Origin: Piezodorus guildinii
Lineage: Eukaryota; Arthropoda; Insecta; Hemiptera; Pentatomidae
Reading direction: 5' to 3'
Length of the DNA: 64,000 nt
NCBI GenBank assembly: GCA_023052935.1
Contig: CM041294.1
Span: 37,843,236 to 37,907,235, forward strand
Position 1 is the stretch's first letter. Every line of letters starts with the position of its first letter. The translations under genes and the position numbers were made by a program. The notes beneath the pieces are model-generated. The model was not told the DNA's origin. It searched no databases and saw only the letters and a program-made list of their open reading frames with translations. Shown piece after piece: positions 32,499 to 44,455 of the stretch.

Positions 32499-35400
32499 CC
32501 TCGCGCGGATCTCATTACCGCGTATGGGGAGCGTCCCACGGGTGGCGGATGTGGGGATGGTCGGTGGAATTTCCTCGGAAGCTCCTCCCGGCTAAGTCCG
32601 ATGGACTCGCTGACCAACAATGAGAGCGGCCCCCCAGGCTTGCTGGAGGGTGTGACGTAGGTTCGAACGCCCTACTCACATATTTTAGTTCACAAAATAT
32701 CACCAAAAGTCATGGATTCCTCTGAGGTAAAACGCTCATTATCCGGAGGTAAACTAGTCCCCCGTTCGGGTCTCCGGGTGGGGACTGCTTCAGGGGAATC
32801 ATGGCGCAAGATGAAAATTAGAGATCTAACAATAGGGACGTGGAACGTTAGAAGTTTAAATACGGCAGGTGGGTTAAAGTCGGTCGCGAATGAAGTTAAG
32901 GGGTACCATTTAGATATCGTTGCATTACAAGAGGTTCGCTGGCCAGGGGAGTGTTCGTTAACAGAAGGAAAGTATACTATTTGGTACGGGGGGAGCGTTA
33001 ATTATTGTCTAGGTACCGGGTTTCTGATTAGGAATAGATTTCTTTCCGCTTTACGGGACGTACAGTTCTTTAGTGAAAGAATATCGGTTGCTATATTTCA
33101 AGGGCGTTGGTTTAAAATCGCGGTTATAAACATTCATTCTCCCACCGAAGACAGTGATGATGAAGTAAAATGCGAATTTTATGATAAACTAGAGTCGGTT
33201 TACGATAAGTTACCACGAAATTACATTAAGATAATACTAGGCGACGCGAACGCAAAGGTTGGAAGGGAAGAAGTATATCGTCCTACAATCGGTAAAGAAA
33301 GTTTGCACGAATATAGTAATGATAATGGGACCCGACTAATAAACTTTGCCATTTCGAAAAACCTAGTAATCAAAAGTACTACATTTAAACATAAGGATAT
33401 TCATAAGTATACGTGGACATCGCCGGATGGACAAACACGGAATCAAATCGATCATGTTTTAATACAAAACAGATGGCAAAGTAGCATAATTAACGTGAGA
33501 TCGTATCGGGGTGCAGAATGCGGTTCTGATCATGAATTAGTAATCGCGAAACTTCGACAAAAACTAAATACAAAAAAGAGAACACCGAACTATATTCGTC
33601 CCGAGAATTTTGATTTAGTTAAATTGAACAACCTCGAAATTAGAAAACAATTCGCGATAGAAGTAAAAAATCGGTTCGAAGCTTTGGAATCTTCAGACGA
33701 GGAACACAAAGATGTAAACAAACTATGGGAAGGGATCAGGGATAATATTAAAGAGGTCGGTAATTTATGTCTTGGAAAAATTGAAAATAAAAAGAACAAA
33801 CCTTGGTTCGACAGGGATTGTCAAAATATGTGCGAAAAAAGAAAAACCGCTAAACTGAATTCCTTAAATAATCCAAGCGATAATAATGTGGCTTATTTTC
33901 GGTTAGTAAAGAATGAAACTTCAAAACTCTTAAAAAATAAGAAAAGAGAGTATCTTAAAGGCAAAATAATAGAAATAGAAAAACACAGAAACGAAAATGA
34001 CGTAAGAGAGATGTACAAAGGTATAAACAAATCGCGTAAAAGATTTGAACCTCTATTGAATGCGATTAAAGATGCAAATAACAATATAATTGCGGATCCT
34101 TCTGAGATATTAAATAAATTTAAACAACACTTTGACGGCATCTTAAATACGGAAAATAATAATCAATCTCCTCTCTCTGAATATCAGAGCGCTGAACCAT
34201 GGATAGACGCACCGAGTAAAGAGGAAGTCGAAATGGCGATAGGAAAATTAAAACGTTATAAGGCCGCAGGAAATGATAATATCACGAGTGAATTAATCAA
34301 GGCGTGTGGAGAAGCCGTCGTTTCCAAAATACATTTTTTAGTTAAAAAGATCTGGGAAACTGAAAAAATGCCCGAGGAATGGAAAGAATCAATACTTATT
34401 CCGATTCACAAAAAAGGACCGAGGTCGGATTGTAACAACTATCGTGGGATCTCTCTTCTCCCAGTATGCTATAAAATATTCTCGTAAATTCTAACTAGTC
34501 GAATCACGGAATACGCTGAGGAAATTATCGGAGATTACCAATGTGGTTTTAGGCGGAATCGCTCGACTATTGACCAAATATTTTCCCTACGTCAAATATT
34601 AGAGAAAAAAATGGAATACAACGGTGTAGTCCATCAACTTTATATCGATTTTAAAAAGGCTTATGATTCAATAGACCGTCAGAAGCTATATAACATCATG
34701 ATTGAACAGGGAATACCTAGAAAGTTAGTAAACCTAGTAGAGATGTGTTTGTCGGAAACATTCCATAAAGTTAGAATCGGTCATAATTACTCCGAGAGAT
34801 TTGAGGTGCGATCGGGTTTAAAACAGGGTGACTCCCTTTCACCTGTGTTATTTAATTTAGCTTTAGAATATGTCATAGAAAAGGTGATGTGTACCGAGAA
34901 AGGCTTAAATATGGGTGACAAGATTCCGGTTTTGGGGTATGCCGATGATCTGGTATTGCTAGGTGAAGACACGGAAACCATACAACTAAATACAAGTGTG
35001 TTAATAAAAACCGGTAAAGAAATAGGACTCGAATTAAATACCGATAAAACGAAGTATATGATTAGTAGCAGAAACGGTGTCGATCTTGGAGATATTGATG
35101 TATCAGGTCATACTTTTGAACACGTAGAGAAATTCAAGTATTTAGGTTCAATTATAACTAGAAAAAATGAAATCCAGGAAGAAATAAAGTCCCGGTTAAA
35201 GGTGGGAAATGCGTGTTATTATTCAGTTGCTAAGTTACTTAGTTCGCGGCTTCTATCTAAAAACTTAAAGATTAGAATTTATAAAACTATTATTCTTCCA
35301 ACGGTTCTTTACGGATGTGAAACGTGGCCGCTTACTTTAAAGGATGAACAGCGGCTTAAGGTTTTCGAAAATAAAGTATTGCGTAAAATATTTGGTCCAA

Positions 35401-35737
35401 AGAGAGATGAGGCCACTGGGGAGTTTAGAAGGTTGCATAACGCGGAATTGCGGAACTTGCATCCTGTGAATATAATTGAGCTGATTGCATCGCGGAGACT
35501 CAAATGGGCGAGTAAAGTTGTTGGGCTCGATGACGAACGGATTCCGAGAAAGTTGGTATTTGCTGATCCGACTGGTAGGCGTCCGAAAGGTAGGCCGAAG
35601 CGAAGATGGGAGGATTGCGTTAAGGCTGATCTCGGGAGCTTGGGCTTGAATGGTGAGCATTGGACGAGTCTGTGTAGGCGGAATTTGGTGGTATCGGCAT
35701 CGAACCTTCGGGTTCGCTAAGCCTATTATTATTATTA
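32499..35737 (+). mobile_element. full-length RTE-clade LINE
   Basis: A 3239-bp insertion with 14-base direct repeats TTATACATTCTATT at both ends (32485-32498 and 35738-35751; up to three bases may belong to the tail). The 5' end is a GC-rich leader of 213 bases without a separate ORF1. A single reading frame encodes endonuclease and reverse transcriptase, and the element ends in a short (TTA)n tail rather than poly(A), as RTE elements do. It interrupts family A copy 4, so that copy is older. Apparently complete and young apart from one stop codon. Confidence 0.92.
32712..35720 (+). pseudogene. RTE endonuclease-reverse transcriptase with one internal stop
   Basis: The frame runs 1002 codons from ATG 32712 to TAA 35718, broken only by TAA at 34485-34487 (codon 592); the flanking parts are in phase. 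Endonuclease of the exonuclease III/APE type: TWNVRSLN (43-50, N45), QEVRW (E74), GDANAKVG (D178, N180), NQIDHV (244-249) and SDHELV (D273, H274). Reverse transcriptase: IPIHKKG, NYRGISLL, QCGFRRNRST, YIDFKKAYDS, GLKQGDSLSPVLFNLALEYV and catalytic YADD (743-746). C-terminal connection motifs YLGSIIT, LYGCETW, FENKVLRKIFGPKR and GRPKGRPKRRWED (last part altered) follow. It would nick target DNA and reverse-transcribe its own RNA. The stop lies between motifs of the fingers domain, removing reverse transcription unless read through. Confidence 0.9.
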
Positions 35738-35751
35738 TTATACATTCTATT

Positions 35752-35965
35752 GTAAAAGTTAATAGAGAGGGATGAAAAGCCGATAAAACAAACTGATTGT
35801 CGTAGATAATAATATAATAGATTATTTAATAAAACATATGTTTCTTTTAAAATCCAATGTAAATAATTCTTTAACAATTTATTTTCGTTTATAAATTTGT
35901 TTAAAAACTCTCAAATTGATATAAATAACGAGGGTAAGTGAAAGTCGTGTGTTGCGCGCACCAGG
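35752..35965 (-). repeat. dispersed family A, copy 4, right part
   Basis: Continues the copy interrupted by the RTE: AACAAACTGATTGTCG, then GAGGGTAAGTGAAAGTCGTG and GTGTTGCGCGCACC, the terminal sequence of the family. Confidence 0.65.
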
Positions 35966-36281
35966 TTTTCAATTCCAGGTATCGAAGACGCTGTATCGAG
36001 TACACTGTGAAATGTGCCTTGCTAACAAACGCTTTGAGTTCCCTTACAGCCAATGAATGTCCGGTTTGAGATGACTTTACTAACACTTTGAAGAAATATT
36101 TAAGATGATAAATGAGACGTCTCCATTTGGGTTCCCTCTCCCTCCCAGTATTTCCTGAAAGGGATTACCCGATCAAGCGGATCGCATGGCAACATAGTCT
36201 CAAGAACAACCCCGCTTACAGCAATAATCAATAAAGCCACTCTCAAAAATCATCCTCCAAAATAGATTTATAAAATTCCTG

Positions 36282-36420
36282 TGCGATGTCAGGTGCTCGT
36301 TAAAGATCCCTATCCTAATAAAACCTGGATAGGCAAAATTTAGGACTCCCACTGTAGCATCGTCGGATTAGCCATAGCAGCATGAAGCGACGTTAAATAA
36401 ATAAACAAACAAACATAAAA
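36282..36420 (+). mobile_element. SINE family B, copy 2 (body)
   Basis: GTGCGATGTCAGGTGCTCG, AGATCCCTATCCTAATAAAA, CCTGGATAGGCAAAATTTAG, GATTAGCCATAG and GACGTTAAATAAATAAAC, nearly identical to 51840-51970. The head region upstream is missing. Confidence 0.7.
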
Positions 36421-37165
36421 TCAATTTAAGAATTTTCAAATACATAGATGAATAAATTTCAATTACATTGAATTTCGATAGGAAAATGTGTTATATTAAA
36501 TAATCTATTATATTATTATCTGCAACATTCGGTTAGTTTTATCCCCTAAATCTTTATCTTTCCAACGGTAAAGCTTCATTCTGTTCAAAAACCAAAAAAA
36601 AAAAAAAAAAAATACAATTAAATAATATTTTACTCTATTTTTCATTTGGTTGGTTATCGAATTCCCTTAACTTGTAAATTTACACGTTTTTCATCAATAC
36701 TAACAAGATGAAATGGTTAATTTTCTCGAAGCTACAAAATTAAAGGTACTTTAGAGGAAGATAATTCAAAGATTCGGTATTTAAGCCCTGTCAGACTATT
36801 TTAATCAGAATGAAACCTATATGACACTAAACCATATTAAATTATACATTAATGGGTCAAGTTAAATCGAAATCATTAGAACCTTTTTTGAGAAAATTGC
36901 AAAAAGGTGCAAAATGCATGGTATGAAGTGGCTCTTCTGGCTCACCGATTTTGATGAAACAGTTGGTGTAAAATCCCGGGCGCATAGTTGTTTAATATAT
37001 AAAAATTTAGTTTCATTCGTATTTTTTTTTTCGTGCTAGATATTTGGACTCAGATATTGGGACCCTAAATTTCCGTTGAAAACTGGAATTTGAAAATTTT
37101 CACGATCGTAATACTTTCCCTTACTCTTCATATCATATATAGGTAAGTGAAAGTAAAAGTAAAAA
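36421..37165 (+). repeat. dispersed family A, copy 5
   Basis: Blocks in plus order: CTTTCCAACGGTAA, TTTAAGCCCTGTCAGACTAT, AGGTGCAAAATGCATGGTAT, CACGATCGTAATACTTTCCC and the terminal AGGTAAGTGAAAGTAAAAG. An A-run occurs at 36593-36611. Confidence 0.7.
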
Positions 37166-37810
37166 TGAACTTTTCAAAATTAGTATGATTTCTTTCAAGT
37201 TGTAAAACAACTGTATCGTATACCCTCCGTGGTTAAGGACAGTGGTTAGGGATCGTTAGATGGATCAGACCCAGAGCTCCAGATCCTCCAGCGACCAGCC
37301 CCAACAACCCCTACCACCCTCCAACCCTTGACCTCCTTTAAATCGAGGCGACACAATATCGATGAGAGCTATCGACCGGACGGTTACTATTAATACAGAG
37401 CAGCCGGGTGCGGGGCAGATGTGCCATTGGTACTCACTACCGTCGCCAATCGCGGCCCGGGGCTTTGTCATCGCAGCCATCCTCTTCCCCCTCCGGTGGT
37501 GGTTATCCATTCTGGGTGGTTAGCCATTTTAGGGGCTGTGGATTCCGCTCGGCTTGTCAGGATCTTTAGAATATAGTTGAAATATATCTATCGGCTGTAG
37601 TAGCAACGACCGTTCGACATGGCAAGAACAATCAACTCCACAAGATCAAAAACAAACGCAATGGTGGTACTAAGGGTACTTTGCCGAAACTTTCAGAGCT
37701 TTGTAATGTTGATCAACAATAATATAAACTTTTCATTTTAATATCCATAGAACTAGATCCTACAAGTATTGGCAATAGGTACATAATTTAATTTTCTTTC
37801 GATTATTTAA
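37166..37810. other. GC-rich island and unique sequence
   Basis: 37260-37560 is GC-rich with an 81-codon minus frame (37265-37510) of no recognisable similarity. The remainder is unassigned. Confidence 0.3.
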
Positions 37811-37811
37811 A

Positions 37812-38000
37812 AAGGGAGCAGCGTTGTATAGTGGATAGAGCTCTAGGCTTCAGTTCTCCGGATCCCGGATAATAAACTCCGGCTGAGACAGAATTATTTA
37901 TTCTGTTATTTCAGCGTTGAAGCGTGTCTGAGGTATGGAGACCCTCTTGGGACACACCTCGTCTCTATAAAGCGTGTATCCAAAAAAAATTGGGCTAAAA
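37812..38000 (+). mobile_element. tRNA-derived SINE related to the 16.7-kb copy
   Basis: Head: GTTGTATAGTGGATAGAG (A box-like) and CGGATAATAAACTCCGG in place of a good B box; then GACAGAATTATT and a body with GGGACACACC. The tail region includes AAAAAAAATTGG at 37982. Function as in other SINEs: a pol III transcript copied by a partner LINE. Confidence 0.5.
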
Positions 38001-38733
38001 ACCTTGTGGGTGAACGTGATCAAAGCTTAATCATCTCCTTACACGGTCATTGGCCGTGGAATAGTACGAATGTCTATTTGCACTGAGCCCAAGACCCAAT
38101 GGGTGTAAATACTCAGGTCTGTTCCTCTACGCTTGAGGATCCCTTACTAGTACATTCCATCCTACGTAACTGTGTTCTTCAACATACAGAAGGGTCAAGG
38201 AGTGTAAGAATATAATTATCAAAAGAGCAATGATTTTCATTAGAGTAGAGAAAAGGCCCGAATATCTATTTTAAAAAATATATTCATAAACATCAACTTA
38301 ACATGTAATAACCCACCAATTAGCTAAAGTAAATTTCATCCCTTATTTATAGGGATTATTTCCGTGATTTTTTTATTAAATATTTTTTCATATCTTTATC
38401 TTAATTGATTTATTTTAGCGACAAGATTGGAAGGAGCAGTTAAAAGTCCAAGTTTCGCCCGGTGCACTCAACGGCATGTGTGAATTTTTTCTTAAATAAA
38501 TACATTTTTATGGACTACTATTCCAATTTAATGGGTAGTTTGATTTGAATGAAGTCTTTGTAGTTAAAGAGAGTTCTATTAAATTGTTAAAGATGAAAGG
38601 GTTTTTTCTGAGGTAGAAGGGCTTGTAGTAGCTATGTATGACCAAGCTATTGCAAAAATATCAGATAGAAAATGCGTTAAAGCTATACCAGATAAACGTC
38701 GACTATGTTCACCATACTGTGAGGTGCTCTAGC
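38001..38733. other. unassigned
   Basis: Single-copy-looking sequence; no frame above background. An AT-rich stretch at 38260-38420 precedes more balanced sequence. Confidence 0.3.
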
Positions 38734-38736
38734 TAA

Positions 38737-39455
38737 AGGCCGGTCCACACGCTCCGTTTTGCACAACGTTTTGTCTGCGCAGTTCAAAACGTTGCAGATA
38801 AAACGTTGCGTGTGGACTGGAAAACCGTGCAGTTTTGAATCCATTTGGAAGACGGTACAGTCTTAGTAAAACTGAGCCAGACAGCTCAGATTTCCTTGAA
38901 CTGCGCAGGCAAGTCGGCGCATGTGGACGGTAGCACCGTTTTCCGATCCGTTTTGCTACTCAGTACTCAGTTTCAATTCATATCTTTGTAACTTCTACCA
39001 GTTGCCAAAAATCTTAAAGTTGCTGTTAGCCTTTCATGTGCTGATATTGCTGTTCTCATACAAGTATTTTCTTTGTTGATATGCGGTGTCACCAATTCCA
39101 ATAAATAAGTATATGTGTCAATGTCCATTCGCAAGTAGTTCCGCCAATCATTAGGTTCATCACGTAATTCACGCAATAATTTGATATGGGAAAAGTGCTG
39201 CCTTTTTAGAAGCCACTTCCGCGACCACTTTGAACGCCGGGTACTTCTGAGATGTTCCAATCTTTTTTTTTTAACAATACAAATCGCAAAAATTGACCAG
39301 AGTAGTACCTCCTCCATGACGATCTCACACAAAACTGAGCAAAATATACTGATATGTCTGTGCCGTGTGGACGCTCTGCAAATTGCAACGTTTTCATTCC
39401 GTCTTAAGTCTGCGCAGACAAAATGTTGTGCAAAACGGAGCGTGTGGACCGGCCT
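38737..39455 (-). mobile_element. PIF/Harbinger deletion derivative, 719 bp
   Basis: The 46-base terminal inverted repeats (38737-38782 and 39410-39455) begin AGGCCGGTCCACACGCTCCG and differ at one position. TAA is duplicated at both ends (38734-38736 and 39456-39458), the three-base target duplication of PIF/Harbinger. Between them is an N-terminal transposase segment only, plus subterminal copies of the CGTGTGGAC motif. It is non-autonomous and must be moved by a full-length relative. Confidence 0.92.
38973..39317 (-). pseudogene. HARBI1/ALP1-like transposase, N-terminal part
   Basis: The methionine at 39317 (MEEVLLW) is the likely start; an upstream in-frame extension to 39461 runs through the terminal repeat and is discounted. 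114 residues survive, against about 380-400 in the family. A basic region RSTRRSKWSRKW is followed by LRELRDEPNDWRNYLRMD and ERLTATLRFLATG, the N-terminal block that precedes the DDE nuclease in nuclease HARBI1-like proteins. The whole catalytic domain is deleted, after which non-coding element sequence begins. It could at most make a DNA- or partner-binding fragment, which is inference. Confidence 0.75.
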
Positions 39456-39458
39456 TAA

Positions 39459-40380
39459 CACAGAGTATCACACTGTGGCAAAGATTTTCCATCAGACCTT
39501 GACGAGATTTTTTTTATTTTACATCATCCACCAACAGGTCAAGGCCCAATTACAAGCGGTAAATCACACAAAAAATCACATTACACTATATTAATTAAAA
39601 TAATAATAATTGAAATTGAAACTAATTGGTAATGTACTACATACCAGTTATGTATGTATAGAGATGTAGTTTTCTGGACGAAGAAACGCCATATTATAAA
39701 CTCTAAACAAGCATCTGCAAAAAGTTCCGCTCAAGCTGCCGAAAATATTATTACGAAACACATTATTCCATTTATTTCATTATTATTGTTATCATACCTA
39801 TTTATTCATTTTCGACGATATGGTCCAGCAAGTACCTAGGTCTCTTTTACATCTCCATATTCTTCTATTCCGAGATCTTCTAATATTCATTTTCTTCAGC
39901 ACGTCCTCCACTTCGTCTTCCGACCTAAGTCATGGTCTCCTTGTATCACATCTAAAAGTAGGTCGATAATCGTACATCTGTTTAGGAATACATTTCCTGG
40001 ACATACGTTCTACAAGTATTATTTAATATATCTGTGGCGGTCGTGAATAAGTGGTTAAGTCAAAATCGTAAAACTTTACATAACACCCAAAATAGAATAA
40101 TTAACATACAGCTTTCTTTCCACCTGAAATTTCTACCTCCAAGAAATTTCTTTAACCAATTTAACACGACGTGGGAGACGGTCTGGGGGAGCGATACGTG
40201 GAGCTACCTCATTTTTGATATAACTCGAGTTATCCAGTTTTTCACGACCACCACAGATATAGAAAACCCAAATTTTTTAATGTTGGAGTTATGTTGACCG
40301 TTGAGAAATTAGATGAGGAAGTTGGTTGGGGGTGCAGTCATAAATTAGATACACACATTTAAAATAAGTGCTATTTTAAT
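39459..40380. other. unassigned
   Basis: AT-rich; frames at 39654-39839 and 40034-40297 are not recognised. No repeat family identified. Confidence 0.3.
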
Positions 40381-40385
40381 TATGT

Positions 40386-40424
40386 GCCGACGTTTCGGCC
40401 TACAATGTGGGCCTTCATCAGGGC
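40386..40424 (-). ncRNA. hammerhead ribozyme motif, Penelope type
   Basis: On the minus strand: GCC, core CTGATGA, stem GGCC/GGCC with loop, core GAAAC, GTC, then GGC pairing with the first GCC. This is the minimal hammerhead layout with almost no stem III, described for the flanking repeats of animal Penelope-like elements and thought to act as a dimer. All core bases are intact. Confidence 0.7.
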
Positions 40425-41395
40425 TAAAAGAAACAAGATAACAACCAATGTAATTATAGAATTAATTATGCGCTAGGTATATAATAATAATATGACAGTA
40501 ATAAAATATGGGAACATAAATAAAATTAAATGTAAAATGATAATAAGATGTAAGTTATGAAGTATGGAAATAAGGTGACAGTTATAAAGTATGGAAATAA
40601 ACAAAATTAAGATGATAGTTATAAAGTATGGAAGTAAACATAATTGAGATGATAATATTGTAATGAGAATATATAAAGAGAGACTAAGCAAATGAAAAAA
40701 TGACAAAGGAAAAATATGTGAACAATTAAAATTTTAAATATTAACAATTTTGAAGTGATCTATGACGGTAATATATTAAAAACATAGTTAAGAGTATAGG
40801 TAATATATAAAAAGAACATAGTCATTAAAAAAGAGAAACAGTATGAATAAAAAATAATTTTAAATTTTAAAATAATGTAATATTAAACTAAGAATTATGT
40901 GTCAGGATATGTAACAGAGAAAGATATGAGTATGGAAAGAGGGAGAAAGAAATGGGTGATGAAAAGAGATCCTAATCAATAGGAAAAAAGATACATACTT
41001 GACTCTGAGACGCTGCCTAAAGGAGTGATGTTTTCCAGTTTAAAAAACGCTCATTGCGTGGAACGGAAAATATGAGAACTAGAATGTCCGTTAGGGCTTT
41101 TCCAAGAAGCTAAGTTATGTTTAATGATTCAATTGTTTGTTGAAGAAAAAAACTAAAGGTTTGGCTAATGATTTTTTTTTTTAAATATATATTAATAATA
41201 TAAAATAGCGGATTGAGATTAAAAAAAAAGAATTAGTGAAAAAAAGAGAGAAAATAGGAAGCGAACAATATATAAGTATGACTATAAAGGGAAAGATGTA
41301 AAAAATAGTGACGAGGTAAAGATTAAAAGATATTAAGTAATAACGGATGACGATGATAAATGACGATTAGGTAATAACGAATGTACATCTCATAT
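40425..41395 (-). repeat. A-rich sequence, probable Penelope-like remnant
   Basis: Lies upstream of the hammerhead on the minus strand and is strongly A-rich on the plus strand, with loosely repeated ATAAAGTATGGAA units (40560-40640). No reverse transcriptase or GIY-YIG coding is visible. Confidence 0.3.
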
Positions 41396-41580
41396 TACAT
41401 GTATGTATTATTACATACATGTAATATGGGTATTGTACATGTATATGTATTATATACATATGTATATGTATTACATACATGTAATATGGGTACATACATA
41501 TAATATAATACATACATACATGTATGTATTATTACATACCCATATTACATGTAGAATGTACATACCATGTTTTATAATGT
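41396..41580. repeat. palindromic ACATGTAT-rich simple repeat
   Basis: Repeated TACATGTATGTATTATTACA and ATTACATGTAATATGGGTA blocks on both strands form several overlapping inverted repeats. The 66-codon frame over it is an artefact. Confidence 0.8.
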
Positions 41581-42280
41581 ACATCTGTAAAATTTCATGG
41601 TAGCTGACCTTTTAGTACTTACTTCCTCGGTCCGTTTTTATTCATTTTCGTTACCCCAGGAAACTTCTATTCCAATTTTCTTCCCGTAATATTTTTAATC
41701 AAGACAAACTTCTTCAGTAATATTGAATATTTACAATTCCTGAGTTTATTGATGATCATTTTATTAAGCCTTGACTAGTTCATAGAATTTAACTCCTCGT
41801 TTTCTTAATTACAGGTCTTCAATTTTTCATTTCATTAGTATCAATTATTAATATATATTATCAAAATAATCTTTAATTTCTTACTAAAGAATTGGATCGA
41901 ATTAACCAATAATTTCCTACTAATTAACTGATAATTGGATCGGAACCCTTTTTGAAGTTGATGAACAGAAGCCGTGAACTACTCCTTTGTAACACCTGAG
42001 ATATTGACCAATAGGATTGCTATATATAGAATTCCTCGACGGTGATTGGATGGAAGTGGCTGAGGCTGAGTGGCCTGACTATCTTAGCATTCCCTCTGTC
42101 ATTAAGCCATCTACCCGAGCTCTAATAACAGCTGGGTCCTCTCATGGGAAACCTATACCCTTCTCCGCTAGAGTGAGTGTCAGCCACTCACTGAATTATA
42201 TGCTTAATTAAGTTGAACCCGCTACCGGCGCTACCAAATTGAACAGGCTGTAGCAATGAGGAAATGCTTACGATTTTTAT
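41581..42280. other. unassigned
   Basis: 41960-42230 is GC-richer and contains a short plus frame (42017-42211) without recognisable similarity. Otherwise AT-rich. Confidence 0.3.
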
Positions 42281-42531
42281 TTTTATTATAGGTGAAATAA
42301 TCAGGAATTAGTCATTTTTATCAGTGTTAAAAATGTTGAGCCTAATTGTACATACGAGTATATTGTTTTGTTTTCCCATTGTATAATTTTGCAAAACTTT
42401 TTAAAAACACAGATAAGATGTAGTATTTATATTTAGAGGTACCTTCAGGGTTTTTACATGAACCCCTTCCCATCCTACCTATGTTTATGGTTTTCCTCAG
42501 TTTATGCTTGGACATGGCTTAGTAATGGTAC

Positions 42532-42642
<111 letters not shown>

Positions 42643-42839
42643 CTATATTAAAGTCTAAAGTTTTGTTTTTATGCTTATCATCATCAGATTGTGTATCATA
42701 TTATCATTATTTGTATCTTTAATATTTAAGTATGTTGGTATATTTTCTGTTGTATTTCAAATGTTATCATTGTCACTACATTCAAAAGAAAATTTTCATT
42801 ATCATATTAATATATATCTCTTTTGTTCTGGTGTTTGTA

Positions 42840-42879
42840 GCCCTGATGATGGCTCACAAGCTTGAGCCGAAACGTTGGC
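42840..42879 (+). ncRNA. hammerhead ribozyme motif, Penelope type
   Basis: GCC (42840-42842), CTGATGA (42843-42849), stem GGCTCA/TGAGCC, GAAAC (42869-42873), GTT, and GGC (42877-42879) pairing with GCC. Best-formed stem II of the four motifs. Core bases intact. Confidence 0.75.
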
Positions 42880-43089
42880 AAAATTAAAAAAATGACTGAT
42901 TCCTGATTATTCCGCCTATAATAGTTTCTACAGTCGACTATACATCCTCAATATGATTTTTATTTATTTTTTTTTTGACGGAAGATAATTTATTTATCTT
43001 TTAACTAATTGTAAAATATATAGGCGCTATCGAATGAATAAAATTTGAGAAAAAATAAAAATTATCTGCAAAGATGAATCTTAATCACT

Positions 43090-43640
43090 TAGCGCGAATC
43101 TTGATCATATAGAACATTTTAGTATTCTAGGGTCAATATTGGAAAATAGTGAGACCATAACGACTAGTTAAATAAAAGAAGCAGGACTAGAAAGGTTATC
43201 AGTATAACTCTTAAACTCTTTCCTCTGGAGTATTAATATCCTTCTTAGGGCTAATAAATTAATATAATGCATCTTCGTAAAATGTTTTTGAGACGTAAAC
43301 CCTTAACAAAATGCAGAAAAGAAGACATCACTGCATATAGATTTTTTGAAACCCAAGGTAACAGTTGGGGTGTCAATGATACACCAGGTCTGAATCCACT
43401 AAATCAGAAAAGAATGGAAGCAAAAAGAATAATTTAAAAGTAATTGATGGAAGGAGATTGAGATGTTGTGGCCGATCGAAAGGAATAAATTAAGATTTAT
43501 AATAGGATGGAAACCTGAAAATAGAAAGAAGGAAAAGTATGCCTATAGAAGTAGAAAAAGTAACGTTGGGTAGGTATTGATGGAAGAAGAATAATGATAA
43601 AATGTAAAGAAAAAAAAGGAATGAAGATGTTATAAAAAAA
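43090..43640 (+). pseudogene. heavily decayed RTE-like LINE
   Basis: HIEHFSILGSILENSE (around 43095-43160) corresponds to the RTE motif EHFxYLGSxI, and further on RLRCCGRSKGIN (about 43457-43495) and DGNLKIERRK-like codons to the RLRWxGHVxRM and GRRxxGRP motifs. Many stops and frameshifts. Old copy. Confidence 0.5.
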
Positions 43641-44455
43641 TTTACACTGAAAAGTTTTTGTCTTTGAAATTAAGTCGAGCAAAGCAGCAGTGAAGTCATG
43701 AATATGACGTCATAGTGAGTAACTGCTAATGCTCTGTGGTATATGATGTCAGTCTTTTATATAATTTTTTAAGAACTGAATTATTAAGCTTTAAAACAAA
43801 TTTTAGTTTGTTATGATTAAGTCCAGCAGACCCGATATACGAAGTATAACAGAGTCTCCACATGAAGAAAATCTGATCTTTGGTAACAAGAGATTTGTGG
43901 ACCTTTTTCAAGCTATTAAAACACTGGTAAAACATTTCATTCAGAAGGGTTACTAAGATTCAAAACTGAATCCCAAATAGTAAAAAAAAATTAAATATTT
44001 TGGAGAAACGCGGTGAAAAGTTGGGAACTTTCGCACTTTTTTCGAACCCAAAGAACTTGTCTGATAGCAACAGATGCTATTTGAATTTAATAAGGAATCA
44101 TAAATATAGCGATAATAAACTATTTCACAGTAATCTCCATGCTGAGGAGCGGATGAATCGGACAGCACTCTGTAGAATGGTAGAAGATAGAGCGTACAGC
44201 GTGTCCAACCGCCCGTGGCCTCCTGCTTGGAGGGAATCTTGTTACCTACGGTCCAACCGCATTGGTCACACTCAGCCCCTATCGGGGGTCACCTGGTCTT
44301 CGATATCTTCTGTGGGTCCAGCACTAACCATAGTACAAGGTTGTTTCCTAAACTAACATACTTAGTGTTTAATATCCTATTCGACCCGGAACATATAAAC
44401 ATCGCCCAAGTCATATTCTTTAAATTACTTCTGAGTCTTGGTTTGGTTTAAGATT
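43641..44455. other. unassigned, with a GC-rich patch
   Basis: 44150-44350 is GC-richer. The 118-codon frame 44000-44356 and the overlapping 44215-44451 frame show nothing recognisable. Confidence 0.3.

Noticed and set aside
33590..35660. Minus frames inside the full-length RTE
   Set aside because: Opposite-strand shadows of the endonuclease-reverse transcriptase frame.
39318..39461. N-terminal extension of the Harbinger frame
   Set aside because: It reads through the terminal inverted repeat; the methionine at 39317 gives the family-like start.
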